NCBI RefSeq assembly: GCF_019623905.1
Contig: NZ_CP069370.1
Span: forward strand, 3,230,001 to 3,294,000
Reading direction: 5' to 3'
Length of the DNA: 64,000 nucleotides
DNA from: Neotabrizicola shimadae
GTDB lineage: Bacteria; Pseudomonadota; Alphaproteobacteria; Rhodobacterales; Rhodobacteraceae
Shown here: positions 55,080 through 63,096 of the stretch, one piece after another
Layout of the letters: the number at the start of each line of letters is the position of its first letter
Numbering within the stretch: the stretch's first letter is position 1
Made by a program: the position numbers and the translations under genes
Notes under the pieces: model-generated
Seen by the model: the letters and a program-made list of their open reading frames with translations, nothing else
Database searches by the model: none
Told to the model about the DNA's origin: nothing

Positions 55080-57065
55080 TCAGAGGATCAGGGCGTCCAT
55101 CGTCCATTTCTGGACATCGGTGATGCCCGTGAAGCTGACCGAAGTGTCCTTGTCCAGCTGCAGCAGGGCCGACGTCGCCGAGACGACGAGCTTGGCGCCG
55201 GTGAAGCCTTGAAGGTCGATGTGATCGACCCCCAGGGTGAAGGACTTGACCGTGTCCTTGCCCGAACCCGGTGCGAAGACGAAGACATCCTCACCCAGAC
55301 CGCCGACCAGAAGGTCATTGCCCGAACCGCCAATCAGGCGGTCGCCGTCGTTGCCCGCGGCGAGGGTGTCGGCGCCGGCGCCGCCTTGCAGGGTCTCCTG
55401 GCCGGAGCCGCCGAACAGCTTGTCGGACCCGTCGCCGCCATCCAGCAGGTCGCGCCCTGCCCCGCCGTAGACATTGTCGTTGCCGGAGCCGCCGTAGAGG
55501 AGGTCATCGCCGGCCTCGCCGAACAGCTGGTCGTTTCCTTCGAGGCCGGACAGGGTATTGGCGTTGGAATTGCCGACGATCTTGTTGTCCGCCGCGTTGC
55601 CCTGGCCAAGGGCAGCGGATGACCCCTCGGTCAGCCACAGTTCCTCGAAGGCCGCATCGAGGATGTGGGACAGCGACGACATCACCTTGTCATAGCCGCC
55701 GCCGCCCGCTTCCGAAATGACATCCCCGGCATCGTCGATCCAGTACACGTCGTCGCCCGTGCCGCCTTCCATCCGGTCGGCACCGGCCTGGCCGTCCAGC
55801 ACGTCGTTGCCGGCGCCGCCGACGATCAGGTCGGTTCCGTTGCCGGCGCGCACAAAGTCGTTGCCGTCGCCGCCGTAGATGTCGTCGTCGCCGTCGCCCG
55901 CCGTGACCTTGTCATCGCCGCCATAGCCCAGGATGACATCGGACAGGCCATCGGTGCCGTCGATCACGTTGCCCTCCTTGTCCATGTAGCCGACATGCAT
56001 CTGGTCGTTGCCTGCGGTGCCGTCCACCGGCGAGGGCTGGACAGTGACGAAGGCGGTGTCTGCCGTGCCCTTTTCATCGGTGATCGTGTAGGTGAAGACC
56101 ACGGACGCACCCGTCGCCGAGGCGAAAACCGAGACCGTGCCGTCGTCGTTCAACTGGAGCCTGTCGCCGGAGGGCAGCGCGACGACCTGGCCGGGCTTCA
56201 CCTCGACATCGTTCAGATGGGTGATCTGGACGCCCTTCCTTCCGATGGTGCTGTCATTGGCGAGGAGGTCGATCACCGTCTCGCCCTTGGTGGCGATCGT
56301 CACGAGGTCGTCCTTGGCGATCAGGGACGTCTGCACGCTGTCTGCCACGATGAGCAGGGCGCTGTCGTAGAGGCGGTCTCCGGCATCGGCGATGCCGATC
56401 CGGATGCTGTTCACCTCGCCGGGCTTTACGGCGGCCTTCAGGGTGAGCACGACGGTCAGACCGTCCATTTCGGTGTTCACCACACCTGCCCTGTTGTCGA
56501 TGAAGAGATTGGCGTTCGAGCCGGTGTTGATGTTGTCGATCGAGATGTCGCCGTCACCCAGGGCGAGTTCGATCTTCTGGCCGTTCACCCAGATGCCGAC
56601 GGCATCGTTGAAGCCGGATTTCACCCATTCGAGGTATTCCTCGGAGGCAAAGACCAGCCGCATGGTCAGCGTGTCGCCCTCGGGCACGAATTGAGACTCG
56701 AGGAAGGCGCCGTCGAAGGTCTTGACGCCGGCGATCTTGGTGATGGCGTCATCACCCGTGACGCCCTTCGTCTGGGCCGTGCGGTCCGAGACCTGGTTGC
56801 TCGCGCCAGAGCCGTTGGTGAAGGTTGCGGCATAGCCGGTCGACAGGATGATGCCTTCGTCCGAGGGGACGGCGCCGTTCGCGATCTTCTCGCCATCCTC
56901 GTAAATTCCGGCGGAAAGCGGATCGCCCTTGTAGCTCGCCGAGATCACCTTGATGCCGTCGCCGAACATGGTTTCGGCCAGTTTCATGGCATCAAGGCCG
57001 GTTTCGACCGGCAGCTTTGTCGCGCTGACGGGCGTGGTGGACGTGATTGGAGAGGTCATTGCCAT
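55080..57065 (-). CDS. Secreted RTX calcium-binding protein with choice-of-anchor L domain
   Basis: 661 residues, no N-terminal signal peptide. Residues about 25-245 match the choice-of-anchor L domain (GIILSTGYAATFTNGSGASN; LVFASEEYLEWV; DAVGIWVNG). Residues about 250-345 resemble a cadherin/Ig-like domain (ETVIDLLANDS; VVFTYTITDEKGTADTAFVTV). Two blocks of GGxGxDxLx nonapeptides (about 376-440 and 507-595) form Ca-binding beta-rolls, and the C-terminal 60 residues should be the type I secretion signal. It leads into an exopolysaccharide cluster, which suggests a matrix or adhesion role. No type I exporter is in the window. Confidence 0.88.
   Translation of the reverse strand: MAMTSPITSTTPVSATKLPVETGLDAMKLAETMFGDGIKVISASYKGDPLSAGIYEDGEKIANGAVPSDEGIILSTGYAATFTNGSGASNQVSDRTAQTKGVTGDDAITKIAGVKTFDGAFLESQFVPEGDTLTMRLVFASEEYLEWVKSGFNDAVGIWVNGQKIELALGDGDISIDNINTGSNANLFIDNRAGVVNTEMDGLTVVLTLKAAVKPGEVNSIRIGIADAGDRLYDSALLIVADSVQTSLIAKDDLVTIATKGETVIDLLANDSTIGRKGVQITHLNDVEVKPGQVVALPSGDRLQLNDDGTVSVFASATGASVVFTYTITDEKGTADTAFVTVQPSPVDGTAGNDQMHVGYMDKEGNVIDGTDGLSDVILGYGGDDKVTAGDGDDDIYGGDGNDFVRAGNGTDLIVGGAGNDVLDGQAGADRMEGGTGDDVYWIDDAGDVISEAGGGGYDKVMSSLSHILDAAFEELWLTEGSSAALGQGNAADNKIVGNSNANTLSGLEGNDQLFGEAGDDLLYGGSGNDNVYGGAGRDLLDGGDGSDKLFGGSGQETLQGGAGADTLAAGNDGDRLIGGSGNDLLVGGLGEDVFVFAPGSGKDTVKSFTLGVDHIDLQGFTGAKLVVSATSALLQLDKDTSVSFTGITDVQKWTMDALIL
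55296..55945 (-). repeat. RTX nonapeptide coding repeats
   Basis: Codes for residues about 375-590 of the RTX protein, with two runs of G-G-x-G-x-D repeats (e.g. YGGSGNDNVYGGAGRDLLDG) separated by a 65-residue linker. Confidence 0.85.
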
Positions 57066-57094
57066 ACTCTTTCTGGGGTTGGGAAAGGGGGTGT

Positions 57095-57802
57095 TCAGTA
57101 GGCGCCGCGCCCGGAGATCACGGCGGAGAAGGTCTGCAGCAGGCAGCGCAGATCGACCGTCAGTCGCGGGTTGCGGGCGTAGTCGAGATCCAGCTCGACC
57201 ATCTCGTCGAAGCCGATCTCGGCCCGCCCGGAGACCTGCCAGGGCCCGGTGATGCCAGGCAGCACGGCAAGCCGGCCGAGCGCGCGTTCGGGATAGGCTG
57301 CGACCTCTTCGGGCAGGGCGGGGCGCGGGCCGACCAGCGACATCTGGCCCGCGACCACGTTCAGAAGCTGGGGCAGTTCATCCAGCGAGAGCCGGCGCAG
57401 GATGCGCCCCACCGGCGTTACGCGGGGATCGTTGCGCGACTTGAAGCAGATGCCAGCGCGGTCGCTTTGCGCCAGAAGCGCGGCGCGGCGCTCGGCGGCG
57501 TCGCGGTACATGGAGCGGAACTTGATCATGCCGAAGGGGCGGCCGCCGATTCCGATGCGCCTTTGCACGAAGAAGACCGGGCCGGGGCTGGACAGCCGGA
57601 CCGCCAGTGCGATCAGCAGGAAGACCGGCGCAAGCGCCAGGAGACCGGGCAGGGTCAGCGCAAGGTCCAGAGGGCGCTTCCAGGCGGGGATGGGGCGGGC
57701 GGAAACCGACCGTGACGGCGGGGCGGGCTGGGCCACGGAGATCGCGCGATGCGGGGCGCGCGCGGGAAGGGTCATGCGGGAAAACGAGGGGGCAAACATC
57801 AT
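57095..57802 (-). CDS. Initiating sugar-1-phosphate transferase (ExoY-type)
   Basis: 235 residues: a Pro/Ala-rich N-terminal tail, one membrane helix (LDLALTLPGLLALAPVFLLIALAV) and the catalytic domain with KFRSMYRDA, RRLSLDELPQLLNVVAGQMSLVG-PRPALPEEV and PGITGPWQVSGR. The last motif resembles galactose-transferring ExoY. Second initiating transferase of the window, so the two exopolysaccharide loci are probably independent. ATG at 57802, alternatives at 57799 and 57772. Confidence 0.9.
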   Translation of the reverse strand: MMFAPSFSRMTLPARAPHRAISVAQPAPPSRSVSARPIPAWKRPLDLALTLPGLLALAPVFLLIALAVRLSSPGPVFFVQRRIGIGGRPFGMIKFRSMYRDAAERRAALLAQSDRAGICFKSRNDPRVTPVGRILRRLSLDELPQLLNVVAGQMSLVGPRPALPEEVAAYPERALGRLAVLPGITGPWQVSGRAEIGFDEMVELDLDYARNPRLTVDLRCLLQTFSAVISGRGAY

Positions 57803-57858
57803 GATACTCGGGATGGGCAGCGTTCGGGGATGAGGGGAGGAGGCGGAGGGCCGCCCGG

Positions 57859-59877
57859 TCAGAGGCGGAGGGCGGGGTCATTGCGGCGCGCATGGGTCAG
57901 CACCGCCGCGCCGCCCTGGCGGGGCAGCCGGTCCAACCGCGGTGCAAGGCTTTCGAGGTCGGCCTTGCGGTCCTGGGGACGCAGTTCGACGAGACCCAGA
58001 TCGACCACCGACAGGACAAGTTCGCTGGTCAGGCATTCGCGGGGGCTGGGAATGGCGATCAGCACGACATCGCGGCTTTCGGCCAGTGCAGCCAGGCTGG
58101 ACCTCAGCGCCTGCACACCGATGCGGCCGGCGGATAGGCTGGACTGCGCGCCCGACGGCAGGATGTCGAGCCCGGAGGGAAGACGGACAGGCGCGACCTT
58201 CCGGCCCGCCAGGCATTCGCGCCAGCCTTCGGTGCCAGGCGCGGTGCAGCTGGCCGAGGGACCCGAGCCTTCGGGGTGGCCATCGACCAGAAGGACGCGG
58301 CTTCCCGAACGGGCGAAACTTTCGGCGAGCGCCATCGCCAACTCGCCCCGCGCCCCCGGCGCCGGGCGGGTCACGGCGATCAGGCGGGCTGCGCCCGGCG
58401 ACTGGGGCACCCGCAGGGGCAGGAGTTGCAGGGCGTTCCGCAGACGGTCGACGCCCTGGTCATCGGTCATGGCCTGAACGAGCCGCAGGTCGGCCGGGAT
58501 GTCATCGGAATAGCGCAACCTGCGGCCGGTCAGACCCAGGCCGAGCGCCAGCAGGAAGGGCAGAAGACCGCCCGCCGCCAGCCCGCCTGCCGCCAGCATC
58601 TTGCGGTCGTCCTGCGCCGGTTCGGTGGCTGCCGTGGCGGGGGAAAGCACGGCCGAATAGCCCGGCAGCGCGCGGCCGGCCTCGAGCCGGATCACCTCGA
58701 GGGCGTCGCTGGTTTCTTCGAGCAGCTTGCGCGTGTCCTCGGCATCTTCCTGCAGTGCGGCCAGTTCCGCGCGCTTGGCGTTCAGGTCGCGCGCTTCGGC
58801 GCGTGCGGCGGCCAGCTGCCCCGCGATCTTGTCGAGGAGCGCGGCGATCTCGGCCTCGCTGGTCTTCGGGTTGGACGAAGACGTGTCGGTCAGCGCCCCC
58901 GTCTGGCCCAGCAGCTTGATCTGCTCGCGCCGTTCGGCCATGGCGCGGTCGATCACCGCGATCTGTTCGCGCTTGTCGCGCACCACGGCGGCGCGTTCGG
59001 GGTAGCGGGCGGTCAGGGTCGCCAGTTCCGCCTCGCGCTTGGCGCGGTCGAAGTTCAGGTCGGCGAGCGCCCGATCCAGCAGGGTGGCGCGCATGATTTC
59101 GGAATCGGACATGTCCGCCGATGATCCCGAGGCGGCGCGCATCGCGGCGAGCGTGGCCTCGACCTCGGCGCGGCGCGCGGCCAGCGCGTCGATCTGGGCA
59201 ACCTTCTCGACATGGGCCTTGGCAAGCGCCTCGGGGCCATATTCGGCGCCGACCTCGAGGATGCGGGCACGGATCGCATCGCGGCGCGTCTGCAGGGCCG
59301 CCTCGCGGGTCTGGAGTTCGTGCAACCGCACCTGCGACCGGCCGGCCTCGGCCTCGGCCTGCAGGGCCAGGTAGGAGTCCATCACGGCCGTGATCTTCGC
59401 GGCGGCGAAACCTGCATCGCGCGACAGCGTGTTCAGCGTGATCAGGCTGTCCACCCGCTTGATCTCGATCGACCGGCCAAGGTCATCGGCGGTCATGTCC
59501 CCGGCCATTTCCGGCCAATCGGCGGCGAGGGCGGCGCGGGCGCGCGCCATCACCGGGGCAGAGGCGACCGAGGTGGTTTCGGCCTTCACGAAGCTGTCGA
59601 ACGTCTTCAGGACGGAGTCGTCGCCCGTCCGGTACAGGATGTTGGATTCCTGCGGGAAGACGCGCAGGATCGCAGCGCCGGAATAGAGCGGTGTGCCGGA
59701 GAGCCAGCCGGCCAGGCCAAGCGCCGGGGCCAGCAGGGCGGCCGCCGCCGAGGCCGCCAGCCAGCGGCCCCGCATCATGCGCCCCACGGCCCGAAGGGGC
59801 GAGCCGGCGCTGGCTGCGGGGTCGCCGGCCGGCGCCAGGTCGGCGCGGTCGAACTCGATCTCTGTCAGGGCGTTCAT
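57859..59877 (-). CDS. Wzz/ExoP-type polysaccharide co-polymerase with degenerate tyrosine-kinase domain
   Basis: 672 residues: N-terminal membrane helix (about residues 40-60), Wzz domain (SGAAILRVFPQESNIL), a long coiled coil (about 190-440), second membrane helix (MLAAGGLAAGGLLPFLLALGLGL), then a BY-kinase-like domain. Its P-loop position reads RPAPGARGEL (no GKS/T), Walker B reads VVLIAIPSP (no Asp), and the C-terminus has no tyrosine cluster; only the VLLVDG A' motif survives. It should control chain length but not autophosphorylate. Start overlaps the upstream glycosyltransferase stop (ATGA). Confidence 0.85.
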   Translation of the reverse strand: MNALTEIEFDRADLAPAGDPAASAGSPLRAVGRMMRGRWLAASAAAALLAPALGLAGWLSGTPLYSGAAILRVFPQESNILYRTGDDSVLKTFDSFVKAETTSVASAPVMARARAALAADWPEMAGDMTADDLGRSIEIKRVDSLITLNTLSRDAGFAAAKITAVMDSYLALQAEAEAGRSQVRLHELQTREAALQTRRDAIRARILEVGAEYGPEALAKAHVEKVAQIDALAARRAEVEATLAAMRAASGSSADMSDSEIMRATLLDRALADLNFDRAKREAELATLTARYPERAAVVRDKREQIAVIDRAMAERREQIKLLGQTGALTDTSSSNPKTSEAEIAALLDKIAGQLAAARAEARDLNAKRAELAALQEDAEDTRKLLEETSDALEVIRLEAGRALPGYSAVLSPATAATEPAQDDRKMLAAGGLAAGGLLPFLLALGLGLTGRRLRYSDDIPADLRLVQAMTDDQGVDRLRNALQLLPLRVPQSPGAARLIAVTRPAPGARGELAMALAESFARSGSRVLLVDGHPEGSGPSASCTAPGTEGWRECLAGRKVAPVRLPSGLDILPSGAQSSLSAGRIGVQALRSSLAALAESRDVVLIAIPSPRECLTSELVLSVVDLGLVELRPQDRKADLESLAPRLDRLPRQGGAAVLTHARRNDPALRL

Positions 59878-60722
59878 GGCTGCACCACGCTTTCGCGGGT
59901 TGTGGTGTCCCTCTCCCACCGGCGCGCGGCGGAGCGGGGCTCCAGCGCCAGGAGAAGCCGGACCCAGGCGGCGACGCCCAAGAATACCGCCAGGTCGGGC
60001 CACCAGGCGGGATGCGCCAGGGCCGCGCGCAGCATCGGGTGCGCGCCTTCGCCCGCCGGTCGTGCGGCGCGCAGCGCCCGGGTTCCCCGCAGGCTGCGGC
60101 GGCGCGTGCGGATCAGGGCGGCCAGGGTCCGCGGCGCGCGGGCGATGAAGCGGCACTCGGAGGCAAGCGCAATCTCGTCGGGAGCGAAGCTGCGGCGGAT
60201 ATGCTCGTCATCGGCGGTAACGGGGGGGAGCGGGAACACGCGCCGGACGCCCATGGGGGACAGGGCGAACAGACCGCCGAACTTGCCGCGGGCGAAGTAG
60301 GGATTGCGCGCCCAGGCCCGTGCCCAGGCCCGCACCGGCGCGGAGGCCCCTTCGGTGGACAGATCCATCCGTCCGCAGGCCGCCAGCGCCTGACCTGCCC
60401 GGAGGGGGGCAACCAGGGCCAGGACATCCGCCGCGCCGACCTGCAGGTCTGCATCCAGAACCACGACCGGAAGGCGGGGGTCGGCATGGGCAAGGCCCAG
60501 GTTCAGCGCATGGCATTTGCCGGGGACCGGCGTTTCCAGGACCAGGGCTTGCGGTGCCGCCGCCCGCGCCACAGCGGCCGTCGCATCGGTGCAGGCATTG
60601 GCGATGACGACGATGCGCAGCGTTTCGGCAGCCGGGGACGACAGGAGCCCCGACAGGGTGCGTCCGATCACGCCGGATTCGTTCCAGGCCGGCACGAGCA
60701 CGGTGGCGACAGGATGGGTCAT
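59874..60722 (-). CDS. Glycosyltransferase family 2
   Basis: 282 residues. GT-A fold with VATVLVPAWNESGVIGRTL at the N-terminus, the DxD motif in VVVLDADLQVG and EHIRRSFAPDEI in the acceptor region; a C-terminal hydrophobic helix (PDLAVFLGVAAWVRLLLAL) may hold it at the membrane. Overlaps the co-polymerase gene by four bases and the PssE-like gene by four bases, showing a tightly coupled operon. Confidence 0.87.
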   Translation of the reverse strand: MTHPVATVLVPAWNESGVIGRTLSGLLSSPAAETLRIVVIANACTDATAAVARAAAPQALVLETPVPGKCHALNLGLAHADPRLPVVVLDADLQVGAADVLALVAPLRAGQALAACGRMDLSTEGASAPVRAWARAWARNPYFARGKFGGLFALSPMGVRRVFPLPPVTADDEHIRRSFAPDEIALASECRFIARAPRTLAALIRTRRRSLRGTRALRAARPAGEGAHPMLRAALAHPAWWPDLAVFLGVAAWVRLLLALEPRSAARRWERDTTTRESVVQP

Positions 60723-61225
60723 GGCCGGGCCTGTGGGTACTGGTCGGCCCAGATGAAGGACCGGACGGCCTCGATCAGCTGGGGCGGCGCCACATCGGCG
60801 CCCCGGCCGGCCTGCACCGGCGGCATGGACATCGCGCGGTTCAGCGCGGTGCACAGGGCCTGGGTGTCCGCCGCCACCGTGACGTTCGACAGGCTGGCCA
60901 TCTCGGCCGCCGTGTCGATCTGGTGGTCGTTGCGGTGTTCGCCCAGATCGGCACGGCGCGGCATGAGGATCAGCGGCTTGCCGGTTTCCAGTGCGGTCAG
61001 GATCGTGCCCATGCCGGCATGGGCCACCACGACGCGCGCGCGGGCCACGGTTTCGGCGAACTGGCGCTGATCCATCTGCGGAAAGGTCCGCATGTGATTG
61101 TAAGACGCGCTGGTGCGCCCGGTCTGGGCGACCACCTGAACCGAGGGATTCAGCGCGGCCCAGGTGTCGAGAGCAAGCAACAGTCTATGGAAGGGCAACT
61201 GCGTGCCCACCGTGGCGAAGATCAT
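60719..61225 (-). CDS. PssE/EpsE-type glycosyltransferase subunit (GT28 C-terminal, Alg13-like)
   Basis: 168 residues equal to the C-terminal half of GT-B family 28 enzymes: MIFATVGTQLPFHRLLLAL, VVVAHAGMGTILTALETGKPLILMPRRADLGEHRNDHQ. In rhizobial and related clusters it works with a PssD membrane subunit as one enzyme, often glucuronosyl-specific. The PssD-like gene is 21 bases upstream. Confidence 0.9.
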   Translation of the reverse strand: MIFATVGTQLPFHRLLLALDTWAALNPSVQVVAQTGRTSASYNHMRTFPQMDQRQFAETVARARVVVAHAGMGTILTALETGKPLILMPRRADLGEHRNDHQIDTAAEMASLSNVTVAADTQALCTALNRAMSMPPVQAGRGADVAPPQLIEAVRSFIWADQYPQARP

Positions 61226-61246
61226 CGGAGTGGTTCCTTGAGGGCT

Positions 61247-61759
61247 TTACAGCACCGCGCCGCGATAGGCGGCCCCGGTGGCGCGGGCGACGGCGGGCCA
61301 CTGGCTGAGCACCAGGTCGGCCACTTTCTGGGACAGCCGGGCCGAGACCGACAGCTCGCGCGCATTGGCGATGGAGTCGATGAACAGGGTCCGCGCGCCC
61401 AGGAGGCGGGCGAAGCGGATGGCAAGGTAGCCCCCGGCGGCGCCGGTCGAGACCACCACGTCCGGGCGGACGCGCAGCACGATCACGGCAAGCGTCAGGG
61501 CAGCCAGGGCCAGGCGCAGGGGCGTGTCCTTGTTGGCATCGGGATAGAGATGCACGGGTGCCGGAGCGACGATCTCGGCCGCCGAGCGGTCCACGGTGGC
61601 ATAGTGCACTTCGGCTTGGGCGAAGGCCGGGCGCAAGCGCATCAGTTGCACCCAATGTCCACCACCGGAGGCCACGGCCAGGATGCGGCGGGGGCGCGGA
61701 GTGGCGGCCGCACGTGACGCGGGCCTGCGGGTGGACAAGAGGGGGATGGAGACGGTCAT
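61247..61759 (-). CDS. PssD/EpsD-type glycosyltransferase subunit (Alg14-like)
   Basis: 170 residues: RILAVASGGGHWVQLMRLRPAF, a membrane segment (LRLALAALTLAVIVLRV) and VVVSTGAAGGYLAIRFARLLGARTLFIDS. It forms the membrane-anchoring, acceptor-binding half of a split glycosyltransferase with the following PssE-like protein. ATG at 61759; longer frames run into the upstream gene. Confidence 0.88.
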   Translation of the reverse strand: MTVSIPLLSTRRPASRAAATPRPRRILAVASGGGHWVQLMRLRPAFAQAEVHYATVDRSAAEIVAPAPVHLYPDANKDTPLRLALAALTLAVIVLRVRPDVVVSTGAAGGYLAIRFARLLGARTLFIDSIANARELSVSARLSQKVADLVLSQWPAVARATGAAYRGAVL

Positions 61760-61824
61760 ATCAGAGTTCCCGAGGTTTTCTTCTGGAAGCCGGTTTACAC
61801 CCGAGGGCGCCCAACCACATGCAA

Positions 61825-63096
61825 TCAAAAGGGAATTCCTGCGGTGCGGGAGGATGGGCGTCCTATCCTTGCGGATAGACCCGGCATCCGGCGGGGCAGG
61901 ACGGCCAGCTCTTCGTAGAGCGCGACAAGCCGGTCGGCCTTGGCGCCCCACAGCCCTTCGGCCGCGACCTTGGCGCGCGCGCCCCGACCCAGGGCCGCCG
62001 TCCGGGACGGATCGGCATGAAGGTCGCGGATTGCCCGGGCGATGGCGGCGGCGAAATCGGGTGGCGTGCGCACCGGCAGGCGCAGGCCGCACCCGTCGTC
62101 CACGATGAAATCGGGGCCGCCGCGGGCGGCGGTGACGACAGGCAGGCCATGGCGCATCGCCTCGTACAGGACACCCCCCGCCGGTTCACGGAAGGACGGG
62201 AAGACGAAGACGTCGTGGCTGGCATAGAGCGTCTCTACCTCGGCCCGCGAGACGCGGCCCAGGAAGGTGATGCGGTCCGCGACACCGAGCGCCGTGGCTT
62301 CTGCCCGGCAGAGCGCGATTTCCTCGCCGGCGCCCGCGCTGGTCAGGGTGAGCCCCGGCAGATCGGCGAGCAGCGCCATCGCGCGGACGGCATCGCGCAG
62401 TCCCTTGGTCCGCACGCCGCGCCCGACATGCAGCAGGCGCAGCTGCCCCGGCTGCGCCGGGCGTGTCACGGCCGGGGCGAGGTCTTCGATGCCCAGTTCC
62501 AGAACCGGCTCGAAGCGCCGAAGCGGAATGTCGCGCAACACGTCGCGCACATAGGGCGCCACGCCCAGGACGCAGGCGGCGCGGGCGTAGCTGGCGCGCA
62601 GCCAGGGATCATGGCGGAAGCGGAATGCATCCAGCCTGCGCAACCGCGTGAAGAGCGGGGCTGATGCGGCCTCGGCCCGGAAGGCTGCGGGGGTATCCAG
62701 GGCGCCGCCGAGGGGGCCGATGACATAGGGAATGTCGAAGTGCCTGAGCGGCGAGGCGTAGCGGGCGGCCTGCGGCATCAACTGGTGCGCGATGTCGAAG
62801 GTTTCGCCCTGCGCCAGCGACGCGGCGATCCAGCGGCGCACATGGGCGGCGAAGACCGGCCAGGCCGGCTTGAGCATGGCGTTCAGCCGTTCGTGCCGGG
62901 TGGCCCAGGCGGGTTCGGGCCAGGTCACGACACGCGCGCCCGGAAGCTGCGCCGCAAGATCGGGGCGGCCCGGGCGCTGGAAGGCCAGCACGGTCAGGTC
63001 CACCCGTTCGGCCAGCGCGCGGGCCCACTGGAAGGCGACGAAGGCTTCGCCCACGTCGGTCGCATCCATGTTCGGGGCGATCAGCAGGGCCTTCAT
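61825..63096 (-). CDS. Glycosyltransferase family 4
   Basis: 423 residues with GT-B layout: N-terminal MKALLIAPNMDATDVGEAFVAFQWARALA, mid-domain QLRLLHVGRGVRTKGL and the C-terminal donor-binding FREPAGGVLYEAMRHGLPVVT (E-x7-E). Retaining transferase; donor and acceptor unknown. Start overlaps the upstream GT2 stop (ATGA). A 65-bp gap separates it from the PssD-like gene. Confidence 0.9.
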   Translation of the reverse strand: MKALLIAPNMDATDVGEAFVAFQWARALAERVDLTVLAFQRPGRPDLAAQLPGARVVTWPEPAWATRHERLNAMLKPAWPVFAAHVRRWIAASLAQGETFDIAHQLMPQAARYASPLRHFDIPYVIGPLGGALDTPAAFRAEAASAPLFTRLRRLDAFRFRHDPWLRASYARAACVLGVAPYVRDVLRDIPLRRFEPVLELGIEDLAPAVTRPAQPGQLRLLHVGRGVRTKGLRDAVRAMALLADLPGLTLTSAGAGEEIALCRAEATALGVADRITFLGRVSRAEVETLYASHDVFVFPSFREPAGGVLYEAMRHGLPVVTAARGGPDFIVDDGCGLRLPVRTPPDFAAAIARAIRDLHADPSRTAALGRGARAKVAAEGLWGAKADRLVALYEELAVLPRRMPGLSARIGRPSSRTAGIPF

